The notes beneath the pieces were generated by a model. That model was not told the DNA's origin, made no database searches, and saw nothing but the letters and a program-made list of their open reading frames with translations. This document shows, piece after piece, positions 44,860 to 56,348 of a DNA stretch of 64,000 bases. The stretch lies in NCBI RefSeq assembly GCF_042477335.2, contig NC_091263.1, positions 70,922,501 through 70,986,500 on the forward strand, given 5' to 3'. The translations under genes were made by a program, and so were the position numbers. Each line of letters begins with the position of its first letter. Positions within the stretch are counted from its first letter, which is position 1. The stretch comes from Ovis canadensis (lineage: Eukaryota > Chordata > Mammalia > Artiodactyla > Bovidae).

Positions 44860-45660
44860 AAATTTCAAATTCTGCTGTGGAAAATAGCATAGCGGTTCCT
44901 CAAAAAATTAAAAATAGAATCAACTTATGATCAAGCAAGTCTACTTCTGGATATATATGCGTGAAAGAATCAAAAGTAGGGATGAAAGAAATTTTTGCAC
45001 ACCCATGTTCATACCAGCATGAGTCACAGTAACCAAAAGGTAGACGCAACCCAGGTGTCCCATCGGCAGATGAATGCTTAAACGAAATACGGTCTGTGCG
45101 CAACAGTGGTGTATTATTCAGCCTTAAAAGAAGAATAAACTTCTGGGACTTCCCTGGTGAGTCCAGTGGTAGAGTCCACCTGGCAATGCAGGGGACACAG
45201 GTTTGATCCCTGGTCGGAGAACAAAGATGCTACGTGCAGCTAAGCCTGCACGCCACAGCTACTGAGCCTGTGAGCTCTGCAGCTAAGACCCCAGCCAAAT
45301 AAATAAATAAGTTAATAAAGAAAAAAAGAATAAATTTCTGACACATGCGAGAGCATGGATGACCCTCAAGGACATTGTACTCAGTGAGATAAGCCAGACA
45401 CAAAAGGACAAATCTGAATGATTCCACTTATACGAAGTCTCTAGAGTAGTCAAGGGTAGGGGTGGGGGGAGAGAAGTAAAGGGGTTAGGGTTTAATAGGA
45501 TAGAGTTTTAGTCTGGGAAGATAAGAAAGTTCTGGAGCTGGGTGGAGGTCATGGTTGCAGAACAATGTGAATGTACTTTACGCCACTGAATGGTACCCTA
45601 GAGCATAGTCAAGATGGTGCGTTTTATGTTGTGTGTATTTCACCACAATTAAAAAAAATT
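44860..45660 (+). mobile_element. Old L1 3' end interrupted by a CHR SINE
   Basis: 44860-45144 and 45335-45660 are one L1M 3' region (gatgaatgcttaaacg, gagataagccagacac, ttcaccacaattaaaaaaa). The CHR copy at 45145-45335 splits it. Confidence 0.85.
45145..45335 (+). mobile_element. CHR SINE nested in L1
   Basis: Head gggacttccctggtgagtcc; tail agccaaataaataaataag. Confidence 0.9.
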
Positions 45661-45698
45661 TTTTTCCAGTTATTTATGGTCAAACAAATCTGGATCCT

Positions 45699-45852
45699 GG
45701 GACTTCCCTGTTGGGAAGACTCCACCTTCCAGTGCAGGGGGCCCGGGTCCGATCCCTGGTCAGGGAACTAAGATCCCATGTGCAGCAACTAGAGAGCCCA
45801 CATGCACCGATGAAGAGCCTGCACAGTCAGACAAACAAACAAACAACAGTGG
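45699..45852 (+). mobile_element. CHR SINE
   Basis: Head gggacttccctgttgggaag; tail (caaa)n. Confidence 0.88.
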
Positions 45853-46640
45853 ATCCCATCTGCAGGCTGTGGACAGCGGGGACTCTCCATAGCATGAGCT
45901 GGGAGACGGGAGCTGGAGGAGGTGCACACAGAATGGGAGAGAGCCAGAGCAAGGAGAAGGCCACAAGCATTTCTCTTCATCTTTCCAAAGTTTGGCAGCC
46001 TGACTGCTTTGTGAGGACGTGGGTTTGACCTCCTGCTGGTAGCCTTGGCCTTTCTGGGCCCAGTGGTCAAAGGACGGTCTCAGGTGGGTCAAGTTGTAGG
46101 AGCCCCTTGTGCTCTGGGAGAGAAAACCCCCACCTCCAGATCTCAGCAGAGGGTCTCTCCGCCCTGGTGCACTGCCTCCCTGGGGCACAGCCCTGGGAAC
46201 CCCTCACCGCTTCTCTGCCCAGCTAGGGCTCAAGGCCAGTGCCAGTGGGGTCTGGTTACACCTCAGGCCTCAGGCAGATTCCAGGAGCCCCAGTCCAACA
46301 AGTGGTCTAAAAATAGAGCCCCGAATCCTGAGTCCAGAGAGGCAGGGTTGTAATGCAGGGTGGGCAAGAAGGGCTTGGGGGTGGGGTGGGGCAGGAGGGA
46401 GCTTCTGTCTCTGGTTCCTTGGACACCATGCGCTGGGTTTCTGCCGTGACCACAGTGGAAGGAGGACATGGGTATGAGAGCATTTTGAGGTCATCCAAGC
46501 CAGTTTGCCTTAGGAGGAAAGAAAAGTGAGAAGCCCAGCCGTTTTGGGCTTGATGTCTCCTTCTCCTGACACAGCCCCAGGGAATCCTCCTGCATCTACT
46601 CCAGAGGAGCCAGGCAGGACCAGAGGGATTCTGCTGACAG
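45853..46640. other. Unassigned intergenic sequence
   Basis: No gene or repeat recognised; several moderate open frames without motifs. Confidence 0.35.
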
Positions 46641-46990
46641 CCTGGGAACCTGGGGGAAGCGCTTCATGTAGGGACTGGGCTGTGCGGGGAAGGTGTAGGG
46701 AAGAGCTTTTCAGGCAGAGGCCCCAGGGTGGGCAAGGGTGGGGAGGAGTGAAAGGATGGCATGTCTGGGGGCAACAGGGCTCAGCCCAGCCTGGCTGAGT
46801 AGGCATGAGGATTAGTGCACAAGACAGCACACAAGGGCAGGTGGCCGCCTTTCCCCCAAAGGACCTGGAACTTTAGCCAGAGGACACTGGGGAGCCTTGG
46901 AAAGTGTTTGAGCAGAGGAGAGGCATGGAGATGGCCTTTTAGAAAGATCACTCTGGTGGCCCCTTGGGAGCCATGAGAATGAGCGTGACC
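46640..46990 (-). repeat. L2 LINE fragment
   Basis: Reverse: gagcttttcaggcagaggcc, ttgagcagaggagaggcatg, gatcactctggtggccc. Confidence 0.65.
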
Positions 46991-47479
46991 TCCAAGTACA
47001 GGGAATCTTGTTGACCAAGGGCTGCTATGCTCTGGGATTGCACTGAGGCTTCCCGTGGGATGCTCCCAGCCATTGACTCCGAGGCATACCAAACAGGCCC
47101 TTTCCCGGGAGACACGGGACTCCTCTGACAGCTGACTGGCTTGAGGACTCCCCGACACCCGCCGAACCTTCCTTAGACTACCCAGAAAATGAAACCCTTC
47201 CACGTGACCTTTTTTCCTTGTCATCTTCCCCTGGAGCTTGATTTGCATCATCCCAGACTGCCACTCTCTGTTTTCTCTCCCATGGATGTTAGGGAAGGAA
47301 GTTCTTTTTTATTTCATCTCATCCTGTGCTAGCTTCTCAGAGGGCCCAGACTAGGGATGAGACTGCAGGCGGGGCCGCAGGAGCAGAGAAGGGCAAACTT
47401 GGTGACATTAAGGTCTAGTCCACAGGATGGCTAGAAGTGTGTGCCCACCCACAGCCCCTCCTCTCTCCCCCACCCCCAC

Positions 47480-47612
47480 CACCTTTCCCCAGGGCGGGAA
47501 TTCTTTACACAAAGTCGAGCAGTCCTCTGTGTCCATACTGGTCTCCCCAGCTAGGTTCCAAGTCTGTTCAAAATAAATGAATGAGTCACTGAGTGAATGA
47601 ATGAATGAAGGG
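47480..47612 (+). repeat. L2 3' end
   Basis: Ends in aaaataaatgaatgagtcac and a (gaat)n run, the usual L2 terminus. Confidence 0.6.
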
Positions 47613-47775
47613 AGAAAGATAGTCTAGAGTGATCCCGGAACTCCACTTTGGGCCACTTGCTTGTAGCCAGTATTTTTGCTATTTGCATGGTATTTTTTCT
47701 GTCACTGAATTTTCCTTTGAAGAATAAACTTGCACTCTTTTGTGTATCAGAGGAAACTCTCAGGAATAAAAAGAC

Positions 47776-47990
47776 AGAACTTCTCTGGTGGTCCAGTGGT
47801 TAAGAACCTGCCTTTCAGTGCAGAGGACATGGATTTGATATCTGGTCGGGGAACAAAGATCCCACGTGACTCAGGGCACCCAAGTTCACGCGCTGCAACT
47901 AGATGGTCGGTGCTCCGCAAGGAGAGATCTCGCGTGATGCAGCAAAAATCACAACTAAGACCTGACACGGCTAAATAAATGTTTTTAAAA
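47776..47990 (+). mobile_element. CHR SINE
   Basis: Head gaacttctctggtggtcc; tail cacggctaaataaatg. Confidence 0.88.
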
Positions 47991-48004
47991 ACCTGAAAAG
48001 AAAA

Positions 48005-48815
48005 CCCATAGAAGGACAGACAGTTTTTGCAAGTCATACATCCAGTAAGGGTTTAACATCCAGAATATATTAAAAACAAACTCTTAGGACTCAACAACAG
48101 CAAAACAAACCACCCAATTCAAACATGAGACGGGAAAAAAAGACAACAGAATCAAAAGGACATTTCTCCAAAGAAGATATTTTTTAAATGGCCAGCAAGT
48201 ACAAGAAAGCAGGTTTTTGGTGCATTGTATGAGGCTCATTCACTTTGGGGAGGACAATTTGCTTTGCTCAATATTGTTAGTCATTAGGGAAACAAAAATC
48301 GAAACTACAATGAGATACCACTTTGCACCTCTTAGAATGGCTATTATGTTAAAAAAAAAAAAAAGAAAATAACAAGTATTGGTGAGGCTATGGAGAAACT
48401 GAAACCCTTGTGCACTGCTAGTGGGAATAAACAAAATGTACTCTGCACACTCAATGGAATATCGTTCAGCCACAAAAAGAGTGAAATTCTGACATCTGCT
48501 ACAGCATGGACGGACCCTAAGGACACTATGTCAAGTGAAATAAACCAGTCAGAAAAGGACAAATATTCTCTGAGAAATGAGATCCACTTATAGGAGACAC
48601 TGGAGTAGGCAAATTCATAGAGACAAAAAGTATAAATAGAAGTTTCCAGAGGCTGGGAGAAGGTGAGAGAGGGGGGTAATTGCATAATGGGGACAGAGTT
48701 TGTTTAGAGTGATGAGAAAGTTCTAGAAACGGATAGTGGTGATGGTTATAGGACACTGTGAATTTACAAATGGTGCTGAATTATACACTTTAAATGGTTA
48801 AGTGGTAAATTTTAT
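48005..48815 (+). mobile_element. L1 LINE 3' end
   Basis: ORF2 end and 3' UTR: gagataccactttgcacctc, ggtgaggctatggagaaac, ggttaagtggtaaattttatg; ends at an (AC)n run. Confidence 0.87.
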
Positions 48816-48816
48816 G

Positions 48817-48819
<3 letters not shown>

Positions 48820-48850
<31 letters not shown>
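48820..48850. repeat. (AC)n microsatellite
   Basis: About 15 AC units at the L1 3' end. Confidence 0.95.
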
Positions 48851-48906
48851 CATCAGTCATCAGGGAAAGGCAAAAAAAACACAAGGAGGTACCACTTTTT
48901 CGTGGT

Positions 48907-49040
48907 ATGTTGTTCAGTCATCGGTCGTGTCCGACTCTCTTTGATCCCACGGGCTGCAGCACGCCAGGCTTCCCTGTCCTTCAGTATCTCCTAGAGTTCG
49001 CTCAAACTCATATGATGACACTATCTAACCATCTCATGTC
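48907..49040 (-). mobile_element. BovB LINE 3' terminus
   Basis: gttgttcagtcatcggtcg to tatctaaccatctcatg. Confidence 0.85.
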
Positions 49041-49384
49041 TGTGCACCCCAATCCTCCCCACTAAAACACCTGCACTTAATGGATTCTGGGTGTGGGTCC
49101 TGATCCCCCACTTGCTCTGGCGGTGGGTTCTGAGAGGCTTTAGGCAGTTGGCACATCCTCACTCTTGGCTCAGGGCTGGGCCTGTGGCAGAGACACTAGT
49201 TGTTCCCCGGGATCTTTTTTTCCTTTTCTGGGTCTCTCTGACACGGCAGCCGAGGCTGTACACCAACTAATCCAGACTCAGCACTCAACAGAACGCACAG
49301 TCACCGGGTGGCAAGTCTCCCCAGAGGGACCCCAATCACCTCTCCTTTCCGTGTGCTACCCCACCACCACGGGGTGGGTGGCGG

Positions 49385-49990
49385 TGCCTATTTCCTCAAC
49401 CCGTGACTCTCCCCTGGAATTGTGACTTATCTTGACCAATGGAATGTAACACAAGTGATGTGACTATCCCAGGCCAAATCTTTAAGAGGCCTGGCGGCTT
49501 CTGCTTTTCTTCCTGGAATTCAGGCTCCGGGTAAGAAATCTGACTGTCTTAAACCCCCTTTGCAGTGAGAAAGCCCAAGCTGGCTGTGCTGGGAAGCCAG
49601 GCAGAGAGAGGTCTGACCAGTCCCAAGTTTGGCAGCCACCCCAGCTGAGGCACCAGACAGGCAAGTGAAAAAGCATCTTGGACTTTCCAGCCACAGCAGA
49701 TACCATATGAAGCAGAAGAATCACCCAGTGCAGCTCAGACCATCTTGAAAAACCATGAACACAATAAACTGTTGTGTTTTAAGCTGCCAACTTTGCAATG
49801 GTTTGTTACATTGCAACAGATCGCTGAGACAGAGATCTGTGCTGGATATATTAGCCAGGGTTCTCCGGAGAAACAGAACCTGTAGGAGATACTCAAATAC
49901 CTTTATTTATTATAAAAGAATTGGTTCATGTGATTATGGGGGTGGTGAAGTCCCATGATGTGCAGTCTGCAAGCTGGAGCCCCTGGAGAG
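49385..49990 (+). repeat. Old LTR-like repeats
   Basis: A 3' end with ttgtgttttaagctgcc and gtttgttacattgcaac, preceded by ccaatggaatgtaacac, looks like an ERVL/MaLR LTR. It is followed by a second element beginning tattagccagggttctcc. Family names are uncertain. Confidence 0.5.
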
Positions 49991-50076
49991 CCCCAGAGAT
50001 TGAACCCGTGTCTCCTGTATTGACAGGCAGATTTTTGTTGTTATTGTTTTTAACCACTGAGCACCAACGAAGCCCC
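49990..50076 (-). mobile_element. Bov-tA head fragment, interrupted
   Basis: attgaacccgtgtctcctg and accactgagcaccaacg are split by a T/G-rich insert. Confidence 0.6.
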
Positions 50077-50515
50077 AGTTTGGGAATTTAAAATGATGCC
50101 TTGGAAGAAGTTTGTGAGCTAAGTTCCCACTTCTGCATTCTTCAGCGGTTAAAGAAAGCTTGCGCTATTCCAGTCTTAAGAAGAAATAGCATAAAATAAA
50201 AATAAAAGATGCTTTGGAACCCAGTATCACTTCTGTGATATTCCTGCCTAAATGCACAGGCTGAGTTTGATCATGAAGAAATATCTAATAAGCCCAGATC
50301 AAGGGACATTTTACAAAACAACTGATCCAGACCCTTCAAAACCATCAGTGTCATACAATACAAAGACAGAGAAGTAGTTACAGATTAATGGAGGCTAAAG
50401 AGACGTCATAAATGAAGGTAAACACAATCAAATTTTCTTCAGTTACAGAGGACATCATTGGCACCATTGGCAAAATCTGAGTAAGGTCTGTAGATAAAAC
50501 ATTATTAATGTGTCA

Positions 50516-50637
50516 CTGCTGCTGCTGCTGCTAAGTTGCTTCAGTCGTGTCTGACTCTGTGCGACCCCATAGACGGCAGCCCACCAGGCTCCCCCGTCCC
50601 TGGGATTCCCCAGGCAAGAACACTGGAGTCGGTAATG
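50516..50637 (-). mobile_element. BOV-A2 SINE, partial
   Basis: (CTG)n start then gacggcagcccaccaggctc; one BovA unit only. Confidence 0.87.
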
Positions 50638-50812
50638 TGTCACTAGTAAGACACTATTAACGTATTGGTACTTGTTTCCCGGTTTTGATCATAGTACTGC
50701 AGTTACATAGGTTTTTAGCAAACATGGACTGAAGGACTGAAGGATTTAGGGTAACAAGGCATCATGTCTGCAGTCTGCTTTCAAAAAGCAGAAAAGTTAT
50801 TTACCAGAGACT

Positions 50813-50895
50813 AGTGCTTAGTCACTCAGCCATGTCCGACTCTTTGCGACACTTTGGACTGTAGCCTGCCAGGCTTCTCTGTCCTTGGGATTTTT
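50813..50895 (-). mobile_element. BovA fragment
   Basis: cagccatgtccgactctttg to gcttctctgtccttgggat. Confidence 0.8.
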
Positions 50896-50959
50896 TTATG
50901 AGAGAAGAATAAAATAAATGTGGTAATATGTTAACATTTGGAAATCTGGTGAAAGGGAT

Positions 50960-52135
50960 CTAGGAGTGTTTGGTTCTATGTTAGCAACTTTTCTTTAAGT
51001 CTGAAATTATTAAAAATCTGTTTATCTGAGATAATAGCTGGCCAGTTGCAGGGACTACAGGTTTTTGCTACAAACACAGGCAACCCAAAGGAAAATGGAT
51101 TAAAAATTTTGATGAGACTCCAAATAAGAAGAAATCCAACTGGCCAATAAATATACACAGATGTACTTGAGCTCATTAATTATCAGGAAGTACAAACTAA
51201 AACGACAGTGAGATACCACTACACATTCATCGAACTGGAAAAATTCGTCTGACAACATCAACTGTAGCCCTGTGGAACGCTGGGAACAAACATCTGATGC
51301 CAGGTGGGAACGTACACTCATTTGTTCAACCGCTTCAGGAAATTGTTTAGCATTATCTCATAAAGTCAGAGATGCACACTGGTTGCCTGGCAGTTTCAGT
51401 CTGAGGTGTATAACCTCTTCACAGCAGCACTGTTCAAAATAGTCCCAGGCTAGAAACAGCCCATTGTCCATCAACAGGAGAATAGATAAACCGGAGCACA
51501 GTCACACACTAGAAAGTTACCCGGCAAGGAGAAAGAATGCACTTCTGCTGTATGCAACACTCAGATGAAAACTTAGAAATGTAATATTGAATAAAACCAT
51601 ATGATTTTATTTAGATAACCCCAGACAGATAAACCAGAGCTCTGTTGTTTCGGGTACGTGTACAGGTAACAGAACCATGAAAGTGAAAATTATTGAGTCC
51701 TGTCCACCTCTGTGATCCCACGGACTGTAGCCTGCCAGGTTCCTCTGTCCATGTAATTCTCCAAGCCAGAATACTGGAGTGGGTAGCTGTTCCCTTCTCC
51801 AGGGGATCTTCACAACACAGGGATCAAACCCAGGTCTCCCGAATTGAGGGCAGATTCTTTACTGGCAGATTCTTTACCGTCTGAGCCACCAGGGAAGCCC
51901 GGTAGTAAAACCATGAAGGACAGTGAAAAAGGGATTACCTGAGCGTTGGAAGGGGTTTTTATCTGTAGAGGGAGGTGTGTGATGGGGGAAGGATTATTTT
52001 AATGTGTCCCAGGTGCTGTTAATGCTGTTTTTTTTACCGAGGTGGAGGTTACACTTCCTCAAGCTGTGAGTATATCTTGGATACTTTTCTACATATTATA
52101 TTGCACAATAAAAAATTACTGAAATCAAGTATAAA
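50960..52135 (+). mobile_element. Old L1 3' region interrupted by Bov-tA
   Basis: gagataccactacacattc, aatagtcccaggctagaaac and, after the SINE, gtgagtatatcttggatac and cacaataaaaaattactg. Confidence 0.75.
51693..51900 (-). mobile_element. Bov-tA SINE with internal duplication
   Basis: Reverse copy in which gcagattctttac occurs twice in tandem near 51850-51880. Confidence 0.9.
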
Positions 52136-52192
52136 AAACAACAAAAAAGTAATCTTTGTTCTTTACTCAACTGAAAGTGCTATTACAGGGTA

Positions 52193-52290
52193 TGAACGCA
52201 AGAGGGCGCTCTAACCGGAGAGCCTAGGGAAAGCGAGGTTTCCTGGCGGCGGAGAAACACAGCGAGCCGGTCTTCTCCTGAGAGTTGGGT
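52193..52290. promoter_or_regulatory. Small CpG-dense patch with CTCF-like core
   Basis: About nine CpGs in 100 bp within CpG-poor DNA. agagggcgct at 52201-52210 matches the core of the CTCF motif, though the 5' half fits poorly. The patch ends near a GTAAGC donor-like site at 52287. Function unknown. Confidence 0.35.
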
Positions 52291-52428
52291 AAGCAGTGCA
52301 TTCTGATTCCTACACCTGCCAGGTGGGCCCGAGGTGCGCTTCTGGCACCTGGAGCTTCTCTGTTGGTTCTAAGATGAGAAGGGCTCTTCTTCCAAAGGCA
52401 AAGTAGGGTTTGCTGAGCTGGGGAGGCT

Positions 52429-52677
52429 GTGCCTTCGCGTCGGTGTGCTTTTTTCTGCTACAGTCAAGGTGGCCCTTCTCCGGAAAACTCCAAGCACGTT
52501 ATATATACTGTTTCCCTCAAAAAAGAAAAGCGGAAAAAATTAAGAAAGGTCTTTGCTCATAGCCTTCGAAGCACAATAAAGAAGACTTTAAAGATGTGGG
52601 CCGTTGTTGGAAGTTTGCTTGGATTGTTGAAGTTTGCTTGGATTGTTGACAAAACAGAACGTTTTAAAATAAATTAG
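52429..52677 (+). other. Unrecognised 82-codon reading frame
   Basis: Just downstream of the CpG patch. The predicted peptide has a Lys-rich middle (KKEKRKKLRK) and a hydrophobic segment (MWAVVGSLLGLLKFAWIV). A 19-bp tandem duplication (gaagtttgcttggattgtt twice, about 52609-52646) lies inside. An AATAAA overlaps the stop region, as in a retrocopy or short gene end. I do not recognise the family; it may be chance. Confidence 0.3.
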
Positions 52678-52699
52678 TAACAGGTACGTTTGAAGCTGA

Positions 52700-52905
52700 G
52701 TTGTTATTCAGTTGATTAGTCGTGTCCAACTCTTTGCATCCCCATAGTCTGCAGCACACCAGGCTTCCCTGTCCTTCAGTGTCTCCCGAAGCTTGCTCAA
52801 ACTCGTGTCTGTTGACTTGGTGATGCTATCCAACCAGCTCATCCTTTGTCGCCCCCTTCTCCTCCTGCCCTCAGTCTTTCCCAGCATTAAGGTCTTTTCC
52901 AGTAC
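52700..52905 (-). mobile_element. BovB LINE 3' fragment
   Basis: gttattcagttgattagtcg to cagcattaaggtcttttcc. Confidence 0.87.
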
Positions 52906-52974
52906 ACGCAGAATACATCGTTAAAAAGCGCTTTCCCATACTCTGTTTCACTTTATTTCCCAGTCACTCTGGTA

Positions 52975-53035
52975 TCACTCCATTTTGTAGATGAAGAAAC
53001 TCAAGCCCAAAGATGTTAAATGGTGAGAAGTCCAG
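52975..53035 (-). repeat. MIR fragment
   Basis: Reverse: tagatgaagaaactcaagcc. Confidence 0.45.
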
Positions 53036-53089
53036 AGCTTTCCTCCCATCTCCATTTACAAAAGAGCATTTACTATTTGTTTTGAAAGG

Positions 53090-53680
53090 GGAGAGGCTGT
53101 TGTCTCTAATAAAGAAATGAAAATTAAAACAACAGGAATATAACTTATTTTCTCCATCAGATTAGCAAAACTATTTTAAATCATAATCCCTCACACTGCA
53201 GAGACTGTTTGGAAACTGGCAGTCTTTCCAGTACTTAGTGGCAGTGGAAACCAGTAGCCGCTCTTTGGAAGTGCAGCCTGGCAACACCCAGCAGGAGCCA
53301 TAAAAATGTTTCTACCCTTGGATCCTGCAACCCCACTTCAGAGAACCTCTTTGAATAACATGATTTGAAATTTGGGGAAAAGTGTATGAGCAGCTATTCA
53401 TGGCAGCGTTACTCATGACAGCAAAACATTGAAAACACAGAGGAAGAGTTAGATTGCCAAGGGAACCATCATAATTAAGTGACATTAATGCCTCTGTTTT
53501 TTCATGATAATTCTGAAGTCCGTGGCATCATGGGGAATGCTGCTGTGTAATATTAAATTTAAAAAAAAGAAGAAGCTACAAAATGGCCTGGATACTAATT
53601 AAGTTCATAACTATACTATATCCCATTGGTGTGGGGTAGAAGTAAAGTGGGGGAAAGAAAAGAAAATTAGGGAGGTGGGA
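53090..53680 (+). repeat. Old L1-like sequence
   Basis: cctgcaaccccacttcag, gcagcgttactcatgacag and similar phrases follow the L1M 3' pattern; strongly diverged. Confidence 0.5.
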
Positions 53681-53689
53681 ATGCTTTTT

Positions 53690-53965
53690 TTTTTTTTCTA
53701 AAATATATTTTACTGAAACATAGTTGGTTTACAAGGTGGTGTTTCTGCTGTACAGCAGAGTAATTCGGTTATTTATATATATGTATACGCACACAAAAGA
53801 AAGATATAAAAGTTTTTATATCTTCTCCATTATGGTTTATCACAGGATATTGAATAGAGTTCCTGTGCTATATGGTAAGACCTTGTTATTTATCCACTCT
53901 ACATGCAATAGTTTGCATCCGCTAATCCCCAACTCCTAATCCATCCCCCCATGCTTCTTCATAAC
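53690..53965 (-). mobile_element. Ruminant L1 3' fragment
   Basis: tgaaacatagttggtttac, gtgctatatggtaagacc, gctaatccccaactcctaa. Confidence 0.8.
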
Positions 53966-54139
53966 TTTTTTCTCCCCTTTCACTTCCACTCAGAATCTAA
54001 TTTTTCTTTTTCTTCACTTTTTTAGTGGAGTATTTTTGTCATATCACTTGGCAATATCATGCTGACATACTCCAGGAAAGTCAGAAAATATAACACTGAA
54101 ATACCCCACTCACAAAAAGCGGTCTCTAGTAACACTTTA

Positions 54140-54332
54140 GAACGGTGGTTCTTAAACCTGAATGTGCCTTGGTGTCACGTGGAGGGCTTGCTAAAACCCA
54201 GTTTGCTGAGCCCCATGGGGAATTTCTGATCCCGTAGGTGAGGGGCGGAGCTCAAGAATTTACGTTTTTACCAAGTTTGCAGGTGATGCTGCTGCGGCTG
54301 TCTCCAGACCACACTTTGAGGACCACTGCCTT
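54140..54332 (+). mobile_element. hAT-Charlie-type MITE (MER58-like)
   Basis: ggtggttcttaaacctgaatg, cagtttgctgagcccc and accacactttgaggaccactg. Confidence 0.6.
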
Positions 54333-54569
54333 AGTGTGTAGCCTTACAAAGTCTTTCTATGTGTCACAAGTCTAGACGCCTCACCAAAAAATGATGGCTG
54401 TTTAGGTTGTTTTTCCAGGAGCATTCTTGTGGCTTAATCTCTGAAGTATCCTTAGTTATTAATTATCTGATTAATTAAGGTTGTCATCGTTATGAATTCA
54501 TGTTATTAAAATTATTAGACTTCAGTTTCCAGTTCCAGAAGTGGAATCGTTGGGTCCGAAGACCTGTGT

Positions 54570-55005
54570 GGGGGACTCCCTGGAGGTCCAGTGGTTAGGG
54601 CTTTGTGCTTTTTTTAAAAAAGAAACTTTGTATTTTGTATTGCGGTATAGCTGATTAACAATGTTGTGATAATTTCAGGTGAACAGCAAAGCAATTCAGC
54701 CCTACATACACGTGTGTCTATTTCCCCCCAAACTCCTCTCCCATCCAGGCTGCCACAACATTAAGCAGAGTTCCATGTGCTATACAGTAGATCCTTGCTG
54801 GTTATCCATTTAAAATATAGCAGTGGGTACATGTCCATCCCAAACTCCCTAATTATTCCTTACCCCGATCCTTGCCCCCAGCAACCATAAGTTCGTTCTC
54901 TAAGTCTGTGAGGACTCTATGCCTTAATTGCCGAGATGGCAGGTTCAATCCCTGGTCGAGGAACTAAGATTCCACAAGCCATGCTGTACAGCCAATAAAA
55001 AACCT
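54570..55005 (+). mobile_element. CHR SINE split by an L1 insertion
   Basis: Left part 54570-54614 (gggggactccctggaggtcc), right part from about 54908 (ggttcaatccctggtcgag, cagccaataaaaaacc). The interrupted words agggctttgtgctt and aggactctatgcctt are diverged copies of one target site. Confidence 0.85.
54615..54905 (-). mobile_element. L1 3' fragment nested in a CHR SINE
   Basis: Reverse L1: gcggtatagctgattaac, gtgctatacagtagatccttg, cagcaaccataagttcg. Confidence 0.85.
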
Positions 55006-55104
55006 GAGTGTTTTTCATGCTTTTAATATACCTCGTCAAACTGCCGCCATAGAATCTAATGTTGTCTTGTGCTGTGACAATGTGCCATTTCATTTAATCT
55101 GTAA

Positions 55105-55300
55105 ACTTCATTAATTCATTCAGCACATAGTCACTGAATGATATTTTGTGTCAGGTATTTTAGAGACTCAGAGATAAACAAGAGGCACCAATCATGTGGG
55201 GTAGAGATTATTACTATTCCCATTGTACAGATGAGGAAACTGAGACCCATGAGCCCGGGAGATGACTTGGGTATGAAGACATGGAGGGTAGCTGAACCCT
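55105..55300 (-). repeat. MIR SINE
   Basis: Reverse: cattgtacagatgaggaaactg after a decayed 5' half. Confidence 0.65.
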
Positions 55301-55805
55301 CTTAGGGCTGCTCCACCATTTGCACAAAAGAGTCAGTGTTGGCTCTAGGCAGGCTCATGCTGCCTTGTTCCACATGGAAGGGAATATTTTAATTTGGGGT
55401 GGCAACTCTCTCTCTCTCTCTTTTTTTTTTTTTTCCGTCACGCTCCTGGAAAAATCAAATGAGGAAACATCCTGGCATCTAGCTTAGGAAATAAACCTGA
55501 TCCGAAAGCTGCCAGAAATAAAAGCTACCAAAACTTTCTCAACTGAGTTTGAGGTTTTACTCTTAAGAAATTAGCTAGAATTGGCCCCCCTCTGACTCCA
55601 AAGTTAGACTTGTTGGGAAAACTTCTAACAGAAAGCATGATAGACGTGCGTGGACATGTAGAAATTCAGTGACATCTTGTTTTTCACTTTCCTAAATGGG
55701 CTCTAATTACAGCTGTTGATTGGGCAGCTTAGTGGTGAAGTGCAAATATTTTGGTTTGACAAAGCAGAAGGTTTTATAATAAGTAAACTATCTTTTTTTT
55801 TTTTC
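55301..55805. other. Unassigned intergenic sequence
   Basis: Only a (TC)n/T-run at 55410-55435 stands out. Confidence 0.4.
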
Positions 55806-55809
55806 ACTT

Positions 55810-55880
55810 GAAGCTTCAGTTTCCTCATCTGCCAAATGGGTCTAAGAATACTTTCCTCAGAGATCTCTATGTAGGAGCTA
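55810..55880 (+). repeat. MIR fragment
   Basis: gcttcagtttcctcatctgcc. Confidence 0.55.
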
Positions 55881-55924
55881 AAGGATTCAGGGAGTAGTGG
55901 TCCCCACCTGTTCCCTACTTTTAA

Positions 55925-56125
55925 AAATATTCGCATTTATTTGGCTGTGCCAGGTCTTCGTTGCAGCGCACAGGTTCTTTGATCTTTGTTGCGGCTTCTT
56001 TTAGTTGAGGCGTGTGAACCTTTCACTGTGGCATGTGTGACCTAGTTCCTTGGCCAGGGATTGAACCTAGGCACCTTGCACTGGGAACGTAGAGTCCTCG
56101 CTGCTGGACCACGAGGGAAGTCCCC
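55925..56125 (-). mobile_element. CHR SINE, long type
   Basis: ttatttggctgtgccaggtc to ctggaccacgagggaagtcc. Confidence 0.88.
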
Positions 56126-56348
56126 ATCCACCCCCCTTTTAATTCAGGAATCGAACCCATGCAAAATCCAGGCGTTCCTGGAGCCTGACGCTGAATTCCT
56201 GCAAACCCAGCTGCATAACAGCCCCAAGTGCAATTGCCACCTTGGATGTGGTAGGTCTGCTGTGCAGCTGAGCACAGCTTCAAGTTCATGGTATCCAGTC
56301 CGTGATCTAGCTCATGCGTTCTTTTCCATCCCTAACAGGAAGAAGGGC

